This document shows positions 23,860 through 31,666 of a stretch of 64,000 bases of DNA, piece by piece. The DNA comes from Actinomadura chibensis NBRC 106107. GTDB lineage: Bacteria > Actinomycetota > Actinomycetes > Streptosporangiales > Streptosporangiaceae. The translations under genes were made by a program, and so were the position numbers. Numbering within the stretch: position 1 is the stretch's first letter; every line of letters begins with the position of its first letter. Location of the stretch: contig NZ_BCQP01000042.1 of assembly GCF_001552135.1 (NCBI RefSeq), positions 59,143 to 123,142 of the forward strand. Direction: 5' to 3'. Under the pieces are notes generated by a model that saw nothing but the letters and a program-made list of their open reading frames with translations, was not told the origin of the DNA and did not search any database.

Positions 23860-25635
23860 TCAGTTGACGCGGATGAGGCGTTTCACGATGGACGGCTTTT
23901 CCAGCGTCTGCCCGAGTTGCAGGGGGACGACCGCCGCTCCGGCCTTGACGGCGCCGACCTTCCTGCCGGTGGGCGCCTCGTGCGGCGGATTGCCCTTGAC
24001 GGCGATCCGCACGGTCAGGCCGGGCCAGCCGACGACCGTCACCGGGGCCGCGGCGCGCAGCGGCGTCGTCCCGCCGAGCCCGTCGTCGACCCGCGCGACC
24101 CGCGCGCCCTTCGGCGCGAGCGTCGCCGGGACCAGCGCCGCCTCCGCCGCGAAGACGAGCCGCTCCGCCGCGCTGACCGCGCCCGCCGCCGTCGGGGAGT
24201 GCTGGCCCATCACCGCGCCCACGATCAGGACGTTCACGCCCCCGACGGCCTTGCGCGCCGCGAACACGAAGTTGCCTCCGGCCGCGTCGGTGTACCCGGT
24301 CTTGCCGCCGACGACGCCGTACTGGCCGAGCAGGAAGTTGCCGCCCTCGCGGGGCGGGGTGCCGTCGTCCGGGACGTAGGCGCGGTTGTTCACGACCTCG
24401 GTGAAGGCGGGGATGGACATCGCTGCGCGCAGCAGTTTCACCTGGTCGGCGGCGGTGCTCACCGTCCCGGAGTCGTAGCCGCTCGGGTCGGTGTAGCGGG
24501 TGCCGGTCATCCCGAGCGATTTCGCGGTCTCGTTCATCTTCGCCACGAACGCCTGCTCGTTCCCGGAATCCCAGCGCGCCAGCTCATGCGCGATGTCGTT
24601 CGCGGAGATGACGAGCAGGGCCTCCAGGGCCTTCCGCTGGGTGAGCTTCTGGTTGGCGGTCACGCCGAGCAGCGACTCCCCGCGCTTCTTGCGCGCCGGG
24701 ATCTGCGCGGCCGCCTGCGGCGAGACCGTGAGCACCGGGCCCGGCTGGCCCTGCTTCAACGGATGCTCGCGGAGGTAGACGTAGGCGGTCATGACCTTGG
24801 CGACGCTCGCCGTTGGGATCGATGTCGCCCCACCGGACATGCCCATCGTCCCGAGCCCCTCGACGTGGACCACCGCCTGCCCCACCGTCGGCCACGGCAA
24901 CGCCGGGGCCTGACCGGGGAAGGCGTGGCTGGACGCGATGAGCTGCTTGACCGTCGGGTCGGGGACGGGACGGACGAGCTGCCCCGCGACGACCCCGACG
25001 ACCAGCACCAGCGCGGCGACGAGCACGACGAGGCCGCGCCGTCCGCGCTTGGGCGCGCGTTCGGGCGGGGGCTGCGGGAGCGGCGGTGTGGGTGGCGCGG
25101 GCGGTGCGGGGACGGGTGGCGTGGGAGGGGCCGGAACGGAGGCCGCGGGGGAGGGGGCAGCGGCGGGCGCCCCGTCCCAGGGGACGACCCACTGGCCGGA
25201 CGATCGGACGGCCGGGGAGTCCTGCGGCGGCTGGCCGGACGCGGGCAGGACGGGCAGGCGTTCGACCCGCGTCGGCCCTGCCCCGGTGGGCGGGGGAGCG
25301 TCCTGCGCGGTCTCGGGCTCGTCCCGCGCGGGCTCGGGAAGCTGGACGAACCAGGGGCCCCGCGGCGGAGCGGGCGCGGCGGGCTCCTCTTCGCGCTCGT
25401 CCTCGGGCTCGTCCGGCTCCGGCTCCGGCTCCGGCTCGGGTTCCGGTTCGGGTTTCGGCGTTGGTTCGGGCTTCGGCGCGGTGGGCCGCTGGATGGAGAT
25501 GTCCGGCCTGGTCAGCGACACGTTCTTCGGGACGGCGAACTCGGCGGTCGCCGTCCGCGCGGACTCGCGCTCGTCGTCCTGCGCGTCGTTCTCCTCGGAG
25601 CCGGACGTCACCGGTTCCTGGTTGGCGTCGTCCAC
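23860..25635 (-). CDS. D-alanyl-D-alanine carboxypeptidase with long acidic N-terminus
   Basis: A 591-aa penicillin-binding-type peptidase (S11 family) that trims peptidoglycan stem peptides. The catalytic motifs are SVAK (Ser277, Lys280), SAND near VISANDIAHELA and KTG in GGKTGYTDAAGG. Before the single membrane anchor (RGLVVLVAALVLVVGVVAGQ) there is an unusual cytoplasmic part of about 200 residues rich in Pro, Glu and Ala, with runs of PEPEPEPE. GTG 25635 has a GGAGG site 8 nt away. The C-terminal beta-domain expected for S11 is present. The long disordered tail is odd and may be a phosphorylation or docking region. Confidence 0.93.
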   Translation of the reverse strand: MDDANQEPVTSGSEENDAQDDERESARTATAEFAVPKNVSLTRPDISIQRPTAPKPEPTPKPEPEPEPEPEPEPDEPEDEREEEPAAPAPPRGPWFVQLPEPARDEPETAQDAPPPTGAGPTRVERLPVLPASGQPPQDSPAVRSSGQWVVPWDGAPAAAPSPAASVPAPPTPPVPAPPAPPTPPLPQPPPERAPKRGRRGLVVLVAALVLVVGVVAGQLVRPVPDPTVKQLIASSHAFPGQAPALPWPTVGQAVVHVEGLGTMGMSGGATSIPTASVAKVMTAYVYLREHPLKQGQPGPVLTVSPQAAAQIPARKKRGESLLGVTANQKLTQRKALEALLVISANDIAHELARWDSGNEQAFVAKMNETAKSLGMTGTRYTDPSGYDSGTVSTAADQVKLLRAAMSIPAFTEVVNNRAYVPDDGTPPREGGNFLLGQYGVVGGKTGYTDAAGGNFVFAARKAVGGVNVLIVGAVMGQHSPTAAGAVSAAERLVFAAEAALVPATLAPKGARVARVDDGLGGTTPLRAAAPVTVVGWPGLTVRIAVKGNPPHEAPTGRKVGAVKAGAAVVPLQLGQTLEKPSIVKRLIRVN

Positions 25636-25900
25636 GGCCCCGACCTCCTCGACTGGCGCATCCCAGGCAGACGGAGCCGTCTTTCCCCCGACAACCCCCG
25701 TGCATATGTGAGGATGCGAAGTTTATCGAGAAGGTTCGGCAGACTTCGCACAGGCCGCGCCGATGTCGCACCGCGCACACGGCCCTCCGCCCCCGCCCGA
25801 TGGGTACGGGCCAAGGAATGAGCCGGTTTCTGCCGGGTAGGGCCCGCCTCGTTCCCGGGCCGCGGAGGCGGACCCCACGAGGCTCTAGGAGGAGTGTGCG

Positions 25901-26311
25901 ATGGCAGCGAAGGTCCGCGACATCATGACCGGTTCCCCTACCTCGGTGTCTCCGGAGCTCGACCTCGTGACGGTGGCGCGGGCCATGCGCGACGAGGAGA
26001 TCGGCGCCGTGCTGGTGGCCGACGGCGACGAGCTGATGGGGCTCGTCACCGACCGCGACCTGGTGATACGCGGGCTCGCCGCCGGAGGGGACCCGAAGGA
26101 GGCGCCGGTCGGCCGCATCGCGAGCAGCGCGACGGTGACCGTCGGCCCGGACGACTCCCTCGACCGGGCCGCGCAGATCATGCGGGAGCGGTCGGTGCGC
26201 CGCCTGCCCGTCATCGAGGACGGGCGCCCCGTGGGCATCGTCACGCTGGGCGACCTCGCGCGTCAGGGCAGGACGGAAAGCAGCCGGTCCAACTCGTCCT
26301 CGGTGTTGTAG
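25901..26311 (+). CDS. Tandem CBS-domain protein
   Basis: A 136-aa protein consisting almost only of two CBS domains (VRDIMTGSPTSVSPELDLVT with DRDLVIRGLAAGG, then DDSLDRAAQIMRERSVRRLP with GIVTLGDLARQG). Such stand-alone proteins bind adenine nucleotides and regulate partners. ATG 25901 follows AGGAGGAG. Its last 49 bp overlap the convergent aminotransferase gene, and the tail after the second CBS domain (RTESSRSNSSSVL) is short and polar. Confidence 0.92.
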   Translation: MAAKVRDIMTGSPTSVSPELDLVTVARAMRDEEIGAVLVADGDELMGLVTDRDLVIRGLAAGGDPKEAPVGRIASSATVTVGPDDSLDRAAQIMRERSVRRLPVIEDGRPVGIVTLGDLARQGRTESSRSNSSSVL

Positions 26312-27420
26312 TAGTGCACCGAGGCCCGTACCGCGTGGGGGACGGCGCCCGCGTCGTATCCGTGGTCGAGCGGATCGGTGACCTTGACGTTGACCCCGAT
26401 TTCCTTGGCGGCCTTCTTGATGGCACCGGGCTCCGTCCCGTCCACGGTGAACGTGACGATGCCGCACTGCAACGCGCCCTTGTCCTGGACGGTGATCCCA
26501 GGCCGGGCGGACAGTTCTTCCCGCAACCGGGACCCGAGCCAGATCACCCGGTCCTCGATGGCGCGCATGCCTAGGGCGGCCGCGTAGTCGGCGGCGACGC
26601 CCAGTCCGATCTGCCCGGCGACATACCGTTCCCACGTCTCGAAGCGCTGCGCGGTCTCGCGGATCTCGTAGCCGCTGGACGCCGACCAGGTGGCGGCCTG
26701 CAGGTCGAGGAAGGGCGGCTCCAGCGTCTGGACGATCTCGCGCCGCACGTAGAGGAAGCCCGTCCCGCGCGGGCCGCGCAGGAACTTCCGCCCGGTCGCG
26801 GACAGCATGTCGCATCCGATCTCGGCGACGTCCACGGTGAGCTGGCCCACGGACTGGCAGGCGTCCAGCAGGAACAGGACACCGTGCTCGCGGCACAGCC
26901 GTCCGACCTCGGCGGCCGGGTTGACGAGGCCGTTGTGGGTCGGGATGTGGTTCAGCGACACCAGACGGACATCGCCCTTGGCCAGCTCTGCTTGGAGGGC
27001 GTCCAGCGAGATCGTGCCGTCCGAGTCGTCTGGGACGACCTCCACGCTGGCGCCCTTGGCAGAGGCGACCTGGTGGTAGGCGATGGCGTTGCTGGAGTAT
27101 TCGCTAGTGGTGGTGAGGATGCGGTCGCCTTCGGTGAAGGGAATGGCGTAGAAGGCCAGGTCCCAGGCGCGGGTCGCGTTCTCCACATAGGCGATCTCGT
27201 CCGCGCGCGCGCCGATCAGCTCTGCGATCGCGCCGTAGAAGCGGGCGATGGCCGTCTCGTTCTGCTCGGCGGCCTCGTAGCCGCCGATCGTCGACTCCAG
27301 CGCGAAATGGTCCGCGACCGCGTCGATCACGGGACGCGGCGGCAGCGCCGCGCCGGCGTTGTTGAGGTGGGCGACCTTCGCGCAGCCGGGGGTGTCGGCT
27401 CGGAGACCGTCGATGTCCAC
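26263..27420 (-). CDS. Class V aminotransferase-fold PLP enzyme (cysteine desulfurase-like)
   Basis: A 385-aa PLP enzyme. It begins near LNNAGAALPPRPVIDAVADH, contains SLNHIPTHNGLVNP, the Asp-containing LFLLDACQSVGQL motif and the PLP lysine in SATGRKFLRGPRGTGFLYV. The nearest groups are isopenicillin-N-epimerase/cysteine-desulfurase-like enzymes, so racemase, lyase or desulfurase activity are all possible. GTG 27420 was picked because it has an AAAGGG site and removes an Arg/Ser-rich leader. No Isc/Suf genes are nearby. Confidence 0.88.
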   Translation of the reverse strand: MDIDGLRADTPGCAKVAHLNNAGAALPPRPVIDAVADHFALESTIGGYEAAEQNETAIARFYGAIAELIGARADEIAYVENATRAWDLAFYAIPFTEGDRILTTTSEYSSNAIAYHQVASAKGASVEVVPDDSDGTISLDALQAELAKGDVRLVSLNHIPTHNGLVNPAAEVGRLCREHGVLFLLDACQSVGQLTVDVAEIGCDMLSATGRKFLRGPRGTGFLYVRREIVQTLEPPFLDLQAATWSASSGYEIRETAQRFETWERYVAGQIGLGVAADYAAALGMRAIEDRVIWLGSRLREELSARPGITVQDKGALQCGIVTFTVDGTEPGAIKKAAKEIGVNVKVTDPLDHGYDAGAVPHAVRASVHYYNTEDELDRLLSVLP

Positions 27421-27532
27421 ATGCGCCCTTTCGTCGGAGCTGAGGGTCCCGGAGCCTCGCGGGCGGGAGCGTCCCGGCGGCCCCGGCGAAAATGTCGTAC
27501 CCCCGCGCGACCCTGAGTCGACGGGCGGCGAC

Positions 27533-27563
27533 TTGACCTCAACCATCGTTGAGGTCGCAGGCT
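27533..27563 (+). promoter_or_regulatory. SoxR/MerR-type promoter of the ABC exporter
   Basis: A perfect palindrome, GACCTCAAC-CATC-GTTGAGGTC (27535-27556), overlaps a TTGACC -35 (27533-27538). The spacer to the CAGGCT -10 candidate is 19 bp, the over-long spacing that MerR-family activators use. CCTCAA/TTGAGG half-sites are those of SoxR boxes. It reads toward the ABC gene at 27599. Confidence 0.65.
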
Positions 27564-27598
27564 GGCTCCCACCAGACTAACGATCAACGGGGTTCCTC

Positions 27599-29479
27599 AT
27601 GGACATGGAAGTCACCGCGTGGATGTCGCTGCACCACGCGATGCACGCGCGCGACAGCAGGCCGTTCTCCAAGGCGACGCTGCGCCGGATCGCCGGTTTC
27701 GCCCGCCCGCATCGGCGCGCGCTGGCCGCGTTCCTCACGCTCAGCGTGCTGATGGCGGTGCTCGCGGTCGCGACGCCCGTGCTGGCCGGGCAGGTCGTCG
27801 ACGCCATCGTCGACAAGTCCGACTCGGCCACGGTCGTCTGGCTCGCCGTCCTGATCGCGTTCCTGGCGCTCGCGGAGGGCGGCCTCGGGCTCGCGAACCG
27901 GTGGCTGTCCGCGCGCATCGGCGAGGGGCTGATCCTCGACCTGCGGACCTCGGTGTTCGACCACGTCCAGCGCATGCCGGTCGCGTTCTTCACCCGCACC
28001 CGGACGGGCGCGCTCGTCAGCCGCCTCAACAACGACGTCATCGGGGCGCAGCGCGCGTTCAGCGACACCCTCTCCGGTGTGGTCAGCAACCTTGTGACGG
28101 TGTTGCTCACGTTCGCGGTGATGGTCCGCATCTCGTGGCAGATCACCCTGCTCGCGCTGGTCCTGCTGCCCGTGTTCGTCCTTCCGGCCAGGCGGATGGG
28201 GAGCCGCCTGGCCCGGCTCGAACGCGAGGCCGCAAGGCACGACGCCGCGATGAGCACGCAGATGACCGAGCGCTTCTCCGCGCCCGGCGCGACGCTGGTG
28301 AAGCTGTTCGGCCGTCCGGCCCGGGAGTCCGCCGAGTTCGCGGCGCGGGCCCGGCGCGTCCGCGACATCGGCGTCCGCACCGCGATGGTGCAGCACGTCT
28401 TCATCACCGCGCTGACCATGGTGTCCGCGCTGGCGCTCGCGCTCGTCTACGGGCTCGGCGGCGTGCTGTCGCTGCGCGGCCACCTCGACGCGGGCGCCGT
28501 CGTCGCCCTCGCCCTGCTGCTCACCCGCCTCTACGCGCCGCTGACCGCGCTCGCCAGCGCCCGCGTCGAGGTGATGAGCGCGCTCGTCAGCTTCGAGCGG
28601 GTCTTCGAGGTGCTCGACATGAAGCCGCTCGTCGCGGAGAAGGCCGAGACGCGGCCCGTCCCGGACGGGCCGGTCTCCGTCGAGTTCGACGGGGTGACGT
28701 TCGCCTACCCGTCCGCCGACAAGGTCTCGCTGGCCTCGCTCGAAGAGGTCGCCACGCTCGACACGCGCGGCGGCGTCGACGTCCTGCACGACGTGTCATT
28801 CCGCGCCGAGCCCGGGCAGATGATCGCGCTCGTCGGGTCGTCCGGCGCGGGCAAGTCGACGATCGCGCAGCTCCTGCCGCGCCTCTACGACGTCGACTCG
28901 GGCGCCGTCCGGCTCGGCGGCGTCGACGTCCGCGACCTGTCCTTCCAGGAGATCCGCGACACGCTCGGCATGGTCACGCAGGACGGCCACCTCTTCCACG
29001 AGACGATCCGCGAGAACCTGCTGCTGGCCTGTCCCGAGGCCGGGGAGGACGAGCTGTGGGACGTCCTGCGCCGCTCCCGCCTCGACGCGCTCATCGAGGG
29101 ACTGCCCGACGGGCTCGACACCGTCGTCGGCGAGCGCGGCTACCGGCTGTCCGGCGGCGAGCGGCAGCGGCTCACGATCGCCCGGCTGCTGCTCGCCCGC
29201 CCGCGCGTCGTCATCCTGGACGAGGCCACCGCCCACCTCGACTCGACGTCCGAGGCCGCCGTCCAGGAGGCGCTGACCGAGGCCCTCGACGGGCGCACCG
29301 CCGTGGTCATCGCGCACCGGCTCAGCACCGTCCGCGCCGCCGACCAGATCCTCGTCGTCGAGGACGGCCGCATCGTCGAACGCGGCACGCACGAGGCGCT
29401 CCTCGCCGCCGAGGGCCGCTACTCGGAGCTCTACCGCACCCAGTTCAGCGAGCGCCCGCCCCTCGAACCCGCCGTCTGA
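27599..29479 (+). CDS. ABC-type exporter half-transporter (membrane and ATPase domains fused)
   Basis: A 626-aa ABC exporter. The N-terminal six-helix membrane domain (about residues 35-330) is followed by an ATPase domain with Walker A GSSGAGKST (Gly413 on), signature LSGGERQR and Walker B VVILDEAT, then the H-loop AHRLSTVRAADQI. A stretch before Walker A (DKVSLASLEEVATLDTRG) is longer than usual. It should act as a homodimer exporting a lipid, peptide or drug. A SoxR/MerR-type promoter lies 36 bp upstream, suggesting redox or drug induction. Confidence 0.93.
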   Translation: MDMEVTAWMSLHHAMHARDSRPFSKATLRRIAGFARPHRRALAAFLTLSVLMAVLAVATPVLAGQVVDAIVDKSDSATVVWLAVLIAFLALAEGGLGLANRWLSARIGEGLILDLRTSVFDHVQRMPVAFFTRTRTGALVSRLNNDVIGAQRAFSDTLSGVVSNLVTVLLTFAVMVRISWQITLLALVLLPVFVLPARRMGSRLARLEREAARHDAAMSTQMTERFSAPGATLVKLFGRPARESAEFAARARRVRDIGVRTAMVQHVFITALTMVSALALALVYGLGGVLSLRGHLDAGAVVALALLLTRLYAPLTALASARVEVMSALVSFERVFEVLDMKPLVAEKAETRPVPDGPVSVEFDGVTFAYPSADKVSLASLEEVATLDTRGGVDVLHDVSFRAEPGQMIALVGSSGAGKSTIAQLLPRLYDVDSGAVRLGGVDVRDLSFQEIRDTLGMVTQDGHLFHETIRENLLLACPEAGEDELWDVLRRSRLDALIEGLPDGLDTVVGERGYRLSGGERQRLTIARLLLARPRVVILDEATAHLDSTSEAAVQEALTEALDGRTAVVIAHRLSTVRAADQILVVEDGRIVERGTHEALLAAEGRYSELYRTQFSERPPLEPAV

Positions 29480-29568
29480 CGTGCGGTTGGAGAAGGGACC
29501 TAGGGGGAGGAGTACGCCGTGACGTGATACGGAGCCGACGCGCGGAAGGACGCGGAAAGGACGCGGAA

Positions 29569-30018
29569 ATGGTCGACCGGAGCCAACTGCCCGCACCCGA
29601 GCAAGGGCTGGTGCTGACGCACTTCCTCACCGTGCGGGACGTGGCCCGCTCCCGCGCGTTCTACGCCGACGTCCTCGGCGGCGAGGTCGTGCTGGACGAG
29701 AACCCCGCCATCGTCAAGGTCGCCAACACCTGGATCATCATGAACCCGGGCGGCGGGCCCACCCCCGACAAGCCCGGCGTCGTCCTCACGGCCCCCGAGC
29801 CGGGCGACCCGGTCTCGGCGTTCATGAACGTCCGCGTGGCCGACATCGCCGCGTTCTACGAACGGGCCCGCGCGCTGGGCGCCGAGTTCCTGACCGAGCC
29901 GATCGACCGCAAGGCCGAGATCCGCTGCTACATGCGCGACCCGGACGGCCACCTCATCGAGGTGGGCGAAGCCACGGGCATGCTCAAGGGCATCTACGCC
30001 GACCCCACCCCCACCTGA
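29569..30018 (+). CDS. VOC-family (glyoxalase/bleomycin-resistance-like) protein
   Basis: A 149-aa vicinal-oxygen-chelate protein: LTHFLTVRDVARSRAFYADV starts the first beta-alpha-beta-beta module and FMNVRVADIAAFYERARALG the second; MRDPDGHLIEVGEA carries the metal-ligand Glu. ATG 29569 follows GGAAAGG in a leader made of GACGCGGAAA repeats. It follows the ABC exporter by 89 bp and may be co-transcribed. Its last 23 bp (tail and stop) are repeated downstream. Whether it is an enzyme or a binding protein is not clear. Confidence 0.9.
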   Translation: MVDRSQLPAPEQGLVLTHFLTVRDVARSRAFYADVLGGEVVLDENPAIVKVANTWIIMNPGGGPTPDKPGVVLTAPEPGDPVSAFMNVRVADIAAFYERARALGAEFLTEPIDRKAEIRCYMRDPDGHLIEVGEATGMLKGIYADPTPT

Positions 30019-30116
30019 CCCACCCCGCCACACCCCGGCCGACCCCACCCCCACCTGACCAGGCCCGCCCCACCCCACCCCGCCACACCCCGGCCGACCC
30101 CACCTCCACATGAACC
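29998..30116. repeat. Direct repeats of a gene 3' end
   Basis: The 23-bp block GCCGACCCCACCCCCACCTG plus ACC, which contains the last codons and stop of the VOC gene (29998-30020), recurs at 30038-30060 and, with changes, at 30093-30116. A 17-bp linker, CACCCCGCCACACCCCG, separates copies 1 and 2 and precedes copy 3. It is non-coding downstream of the stop. Confidence 0.75.
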
Positions 30117-30136
30117 GGCCCGCCATACCCCGGGCG

Positions 30137-30571
30137 TCAGGGGAGGTTGGTGAGGGTTTGGTGGAGGGCGCGGAGGATGTGGGAGCGCCAGCCGCTGCCC
30201 ATGCCGCGGAAGGCGAAGGCGTGGACGGGGTCGTCCAGGTCGAAGCCCGCGTGCCGGATCAGCATGCGGGTGCCGCGCCCCTCGGGGACGAGCCGCCACG
30301 TCACCGTCGTGTCGAGGCCCCCGCCGCCCCAGGCGATCCGCAGCAGCCGCGGCTCGTCCAGCTCCAGGACGCGGCAGGCGATGATCCCGTCGAAACCGAT
30401 GTTCGGGATCGGCCGGGTGGTGAACGCGAAGCGGTGCCCGACCACGGGCTTGAAGTCGTTCGGCATCAGCCAGCGGGCCAGCAGATCGGGGTCGGTGAGC
30501 GCCCGCCACACCTTGGCGGGCGGATGCGGGAGGAACTCGTCCACCTCGATGGACGCGGGTTCACCACTCAT
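30137..30571 (-). CDS. AHSA1-like SRPBCC protein
   Basis: A 144-aa START-like (SRPBCC, AHSA1/activator of Hsp90 ATPase homologue) protein: VDEFLPHPPAKVWRALTDPD, LLARWLMPNDF, and GRGTRMLIRHAGFD followed by a final amphipathic helix (GWRSHILRALHQTL). Start ATG 30571 was preferred to 30598 because AAGGAGGAGGA lies at the right distance. Such genes often sit near ArsR regulators; an ArsR gene is upstream on the same strand at 32604-32921, but the ABC genes and minisatellite lie between. Confidence 0.9.
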   Translation of the reverse strand: MSGEPASIEVDEFLPHPPAKVWRALTDPDLLARWLMPNDFKPVVGHRFAFTTRPIPNIGFDGIIACRVLELDEPRLLRIAWGGGGLDTTVTWRLVPEGRGTRMLIRHAGFDLDDPVHAFAFRGMGSGWRSHILRALHQTLTNLP

Positions 30572-30613
30572 ACCGTCGTCCTCCTCCTTCGCGTTCAAGG
30601 CCCCTCCTCAGAA

Positions 30614-30781
30614 CGGGCGTCGGGTCGGGCGTCAGGCCGGGCGTCGGGTCGGGCTTCAGGCCGGGCGTCGGGTCGGGCTTCAGGCCGGGCGTCGGGTTGG
30701 GCGTCAGGCCGGGCGTCGGGTCGGGCTTCAGGCCGGGCGTCGGGTTGGGCGTCAGGCCGGGCGTCGGGTCGGGCTTCAGGT
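30614..30781. repeat. Minisatellite of seven 24-bp units
   Basis: Seven head-to-tail 24-bp units of the form CGGGCGTCGGGTCGGGCTTC plus AGGC, differing at two positions (TCGGG/TTGGG and CTTC/CGTC). The unit is a multiple of three, so one frame on the minus strand reads eight-residue repeats such as PDPTPGLK. It lies between the SRPBCC gene and the ABC permease stop, outside any convincing gene. There are no CRISPR-like spacers. Confidence 0.9.
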
Positions 30782-30802
30782 TGGCGTTGGGTTGGGGGTG
30801 GG

Positions 30803-31666
30803 TCAGGTTTGGCGGAAGCGGGTTACCGCTGCGGCGGCGGAGACGGTGATGATTCCGGCCGTCCAGGCGAGCGCCACGGCGACGTCGTGGCTGCCGCCGT
30901 CCAGGACGTCGCCCTGCGTCAGGGTCCTGACGGCGTCCATCATGGCGGTGACCGGCTGGTGCTCGGCGAAACCGCGCAGCCAGCCGGGCATCGTGTCCAC
31001 CGGCACGTAGGCGCCGGACACGAAGCTCAGCGGCAGCGCCAGGAACCCGACGCCCTGCGCGGCCTGCGGGTTCGCGGTGAGCAGCCCGAGCGCGACGAAC
31101 ACCCACACGAACGCGAAGCCGAACAGCAGGCACAGCCCGAACCCGAGGAGCGCGGAACCCCAGCTCGCGTGGACGCGGAACCCCACCGCGAACGACAGCC
31201 CGGCCGACACGGCGAGGATCAGCGCGACGCGGGCGGTGTCCGCCGCGACCTGCCCGGCGATGACGGCGAGCCGCGGCATCGGCAGCGACCTCAGCCGGTC
31301 GAGGTAGCCGGAGCCGAGGTCGTCGGCGACGGCGACGGCCGCGCTCATCCCGGCGAAGAGCCCGCTCACCGTCAGCAGCCCGGGGATCATGTAGTCGACG
31401 TAGCTCAGCCCGTGCCCGCGCGTCGCGCCGCCGATCGCCCCGCCGAACACGTACCGGAAGATCAGCAGGAAGGCGACGCTCTGGACGAGCCCCATCACGA
31501 TGATCTGCGGCGTCCGCACCGTCCGCAGGACGCCGCGCCGGGCGACCGCCCAGCTCGCGGCCACCAGCCCGGCCCCAGAGTCAGGTCCCGGCCCCGACCC
31601 CGCCCCGGAGTCAGATCCCGGCCCCGACCCGGATGCAGGCCCAGGTCTTGGTAGTGCGGCGGTCAT
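30803..31666 (-). CDS. ABC-2 type transporter permease
   Basis: A 287-aa permease of the ABC-2/DrrB-like export group with six membrane helices (for example PQIIVMGLVQSVAFLLIFRY, ALILAVSAGLSFAVGF, VGFLALPLSFVSGAYVPV). The ABC-2 signature region is GFLALPLSFVSGAYVPVDTM. A Gly/Ser/Pro/Asp-rich low-complexity stretch (residues 8-34) at the N-terminus is encoded by a short DNA repeat and is probably a disordered tail. The ATG at 31666 overlaps the ATPase stop by 4 bp, so both form one exporter. Confidence 0.92.
   Translation of the reverse strand: MTAALPRPGPASGSGPGSDSGAGSGPGPDSGAGLVAASWAVARRGVLRTVRTPQIIVMGLVQSVAFLLIFRYVFGGAIGGATRGHGLSYVDYMIPGLLTVSGLFAGMSAAVAVADDLGSGYLDRLRSLPMPRLAVIAGQVAADTARVALILAVSAGLSFAVGFRVHASWGSALLGFGLCLLFGFAFVWVFVALGLLTANPQAAQGVGFLALPLSFVSGAYVPVDTMPGWLRGFAEHQPVTAMMDAVRTLTQGDVLDGGSHDVAVALAWTAGIITVSAAAAVTRFRQT

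Noticed and set aside
23917..25821. 634-codon plus-strand frame opposite the carboxypeptidase
   Set aside because: The antisense gene has all three penicillin-binding motifs; this frame has none and is Arg/Gly-rich.
30614..30781. Possible CRISPR array
   Set aside because: The 24-bp units are directly adjacent with no unique spacers, so it is a minisatellite.
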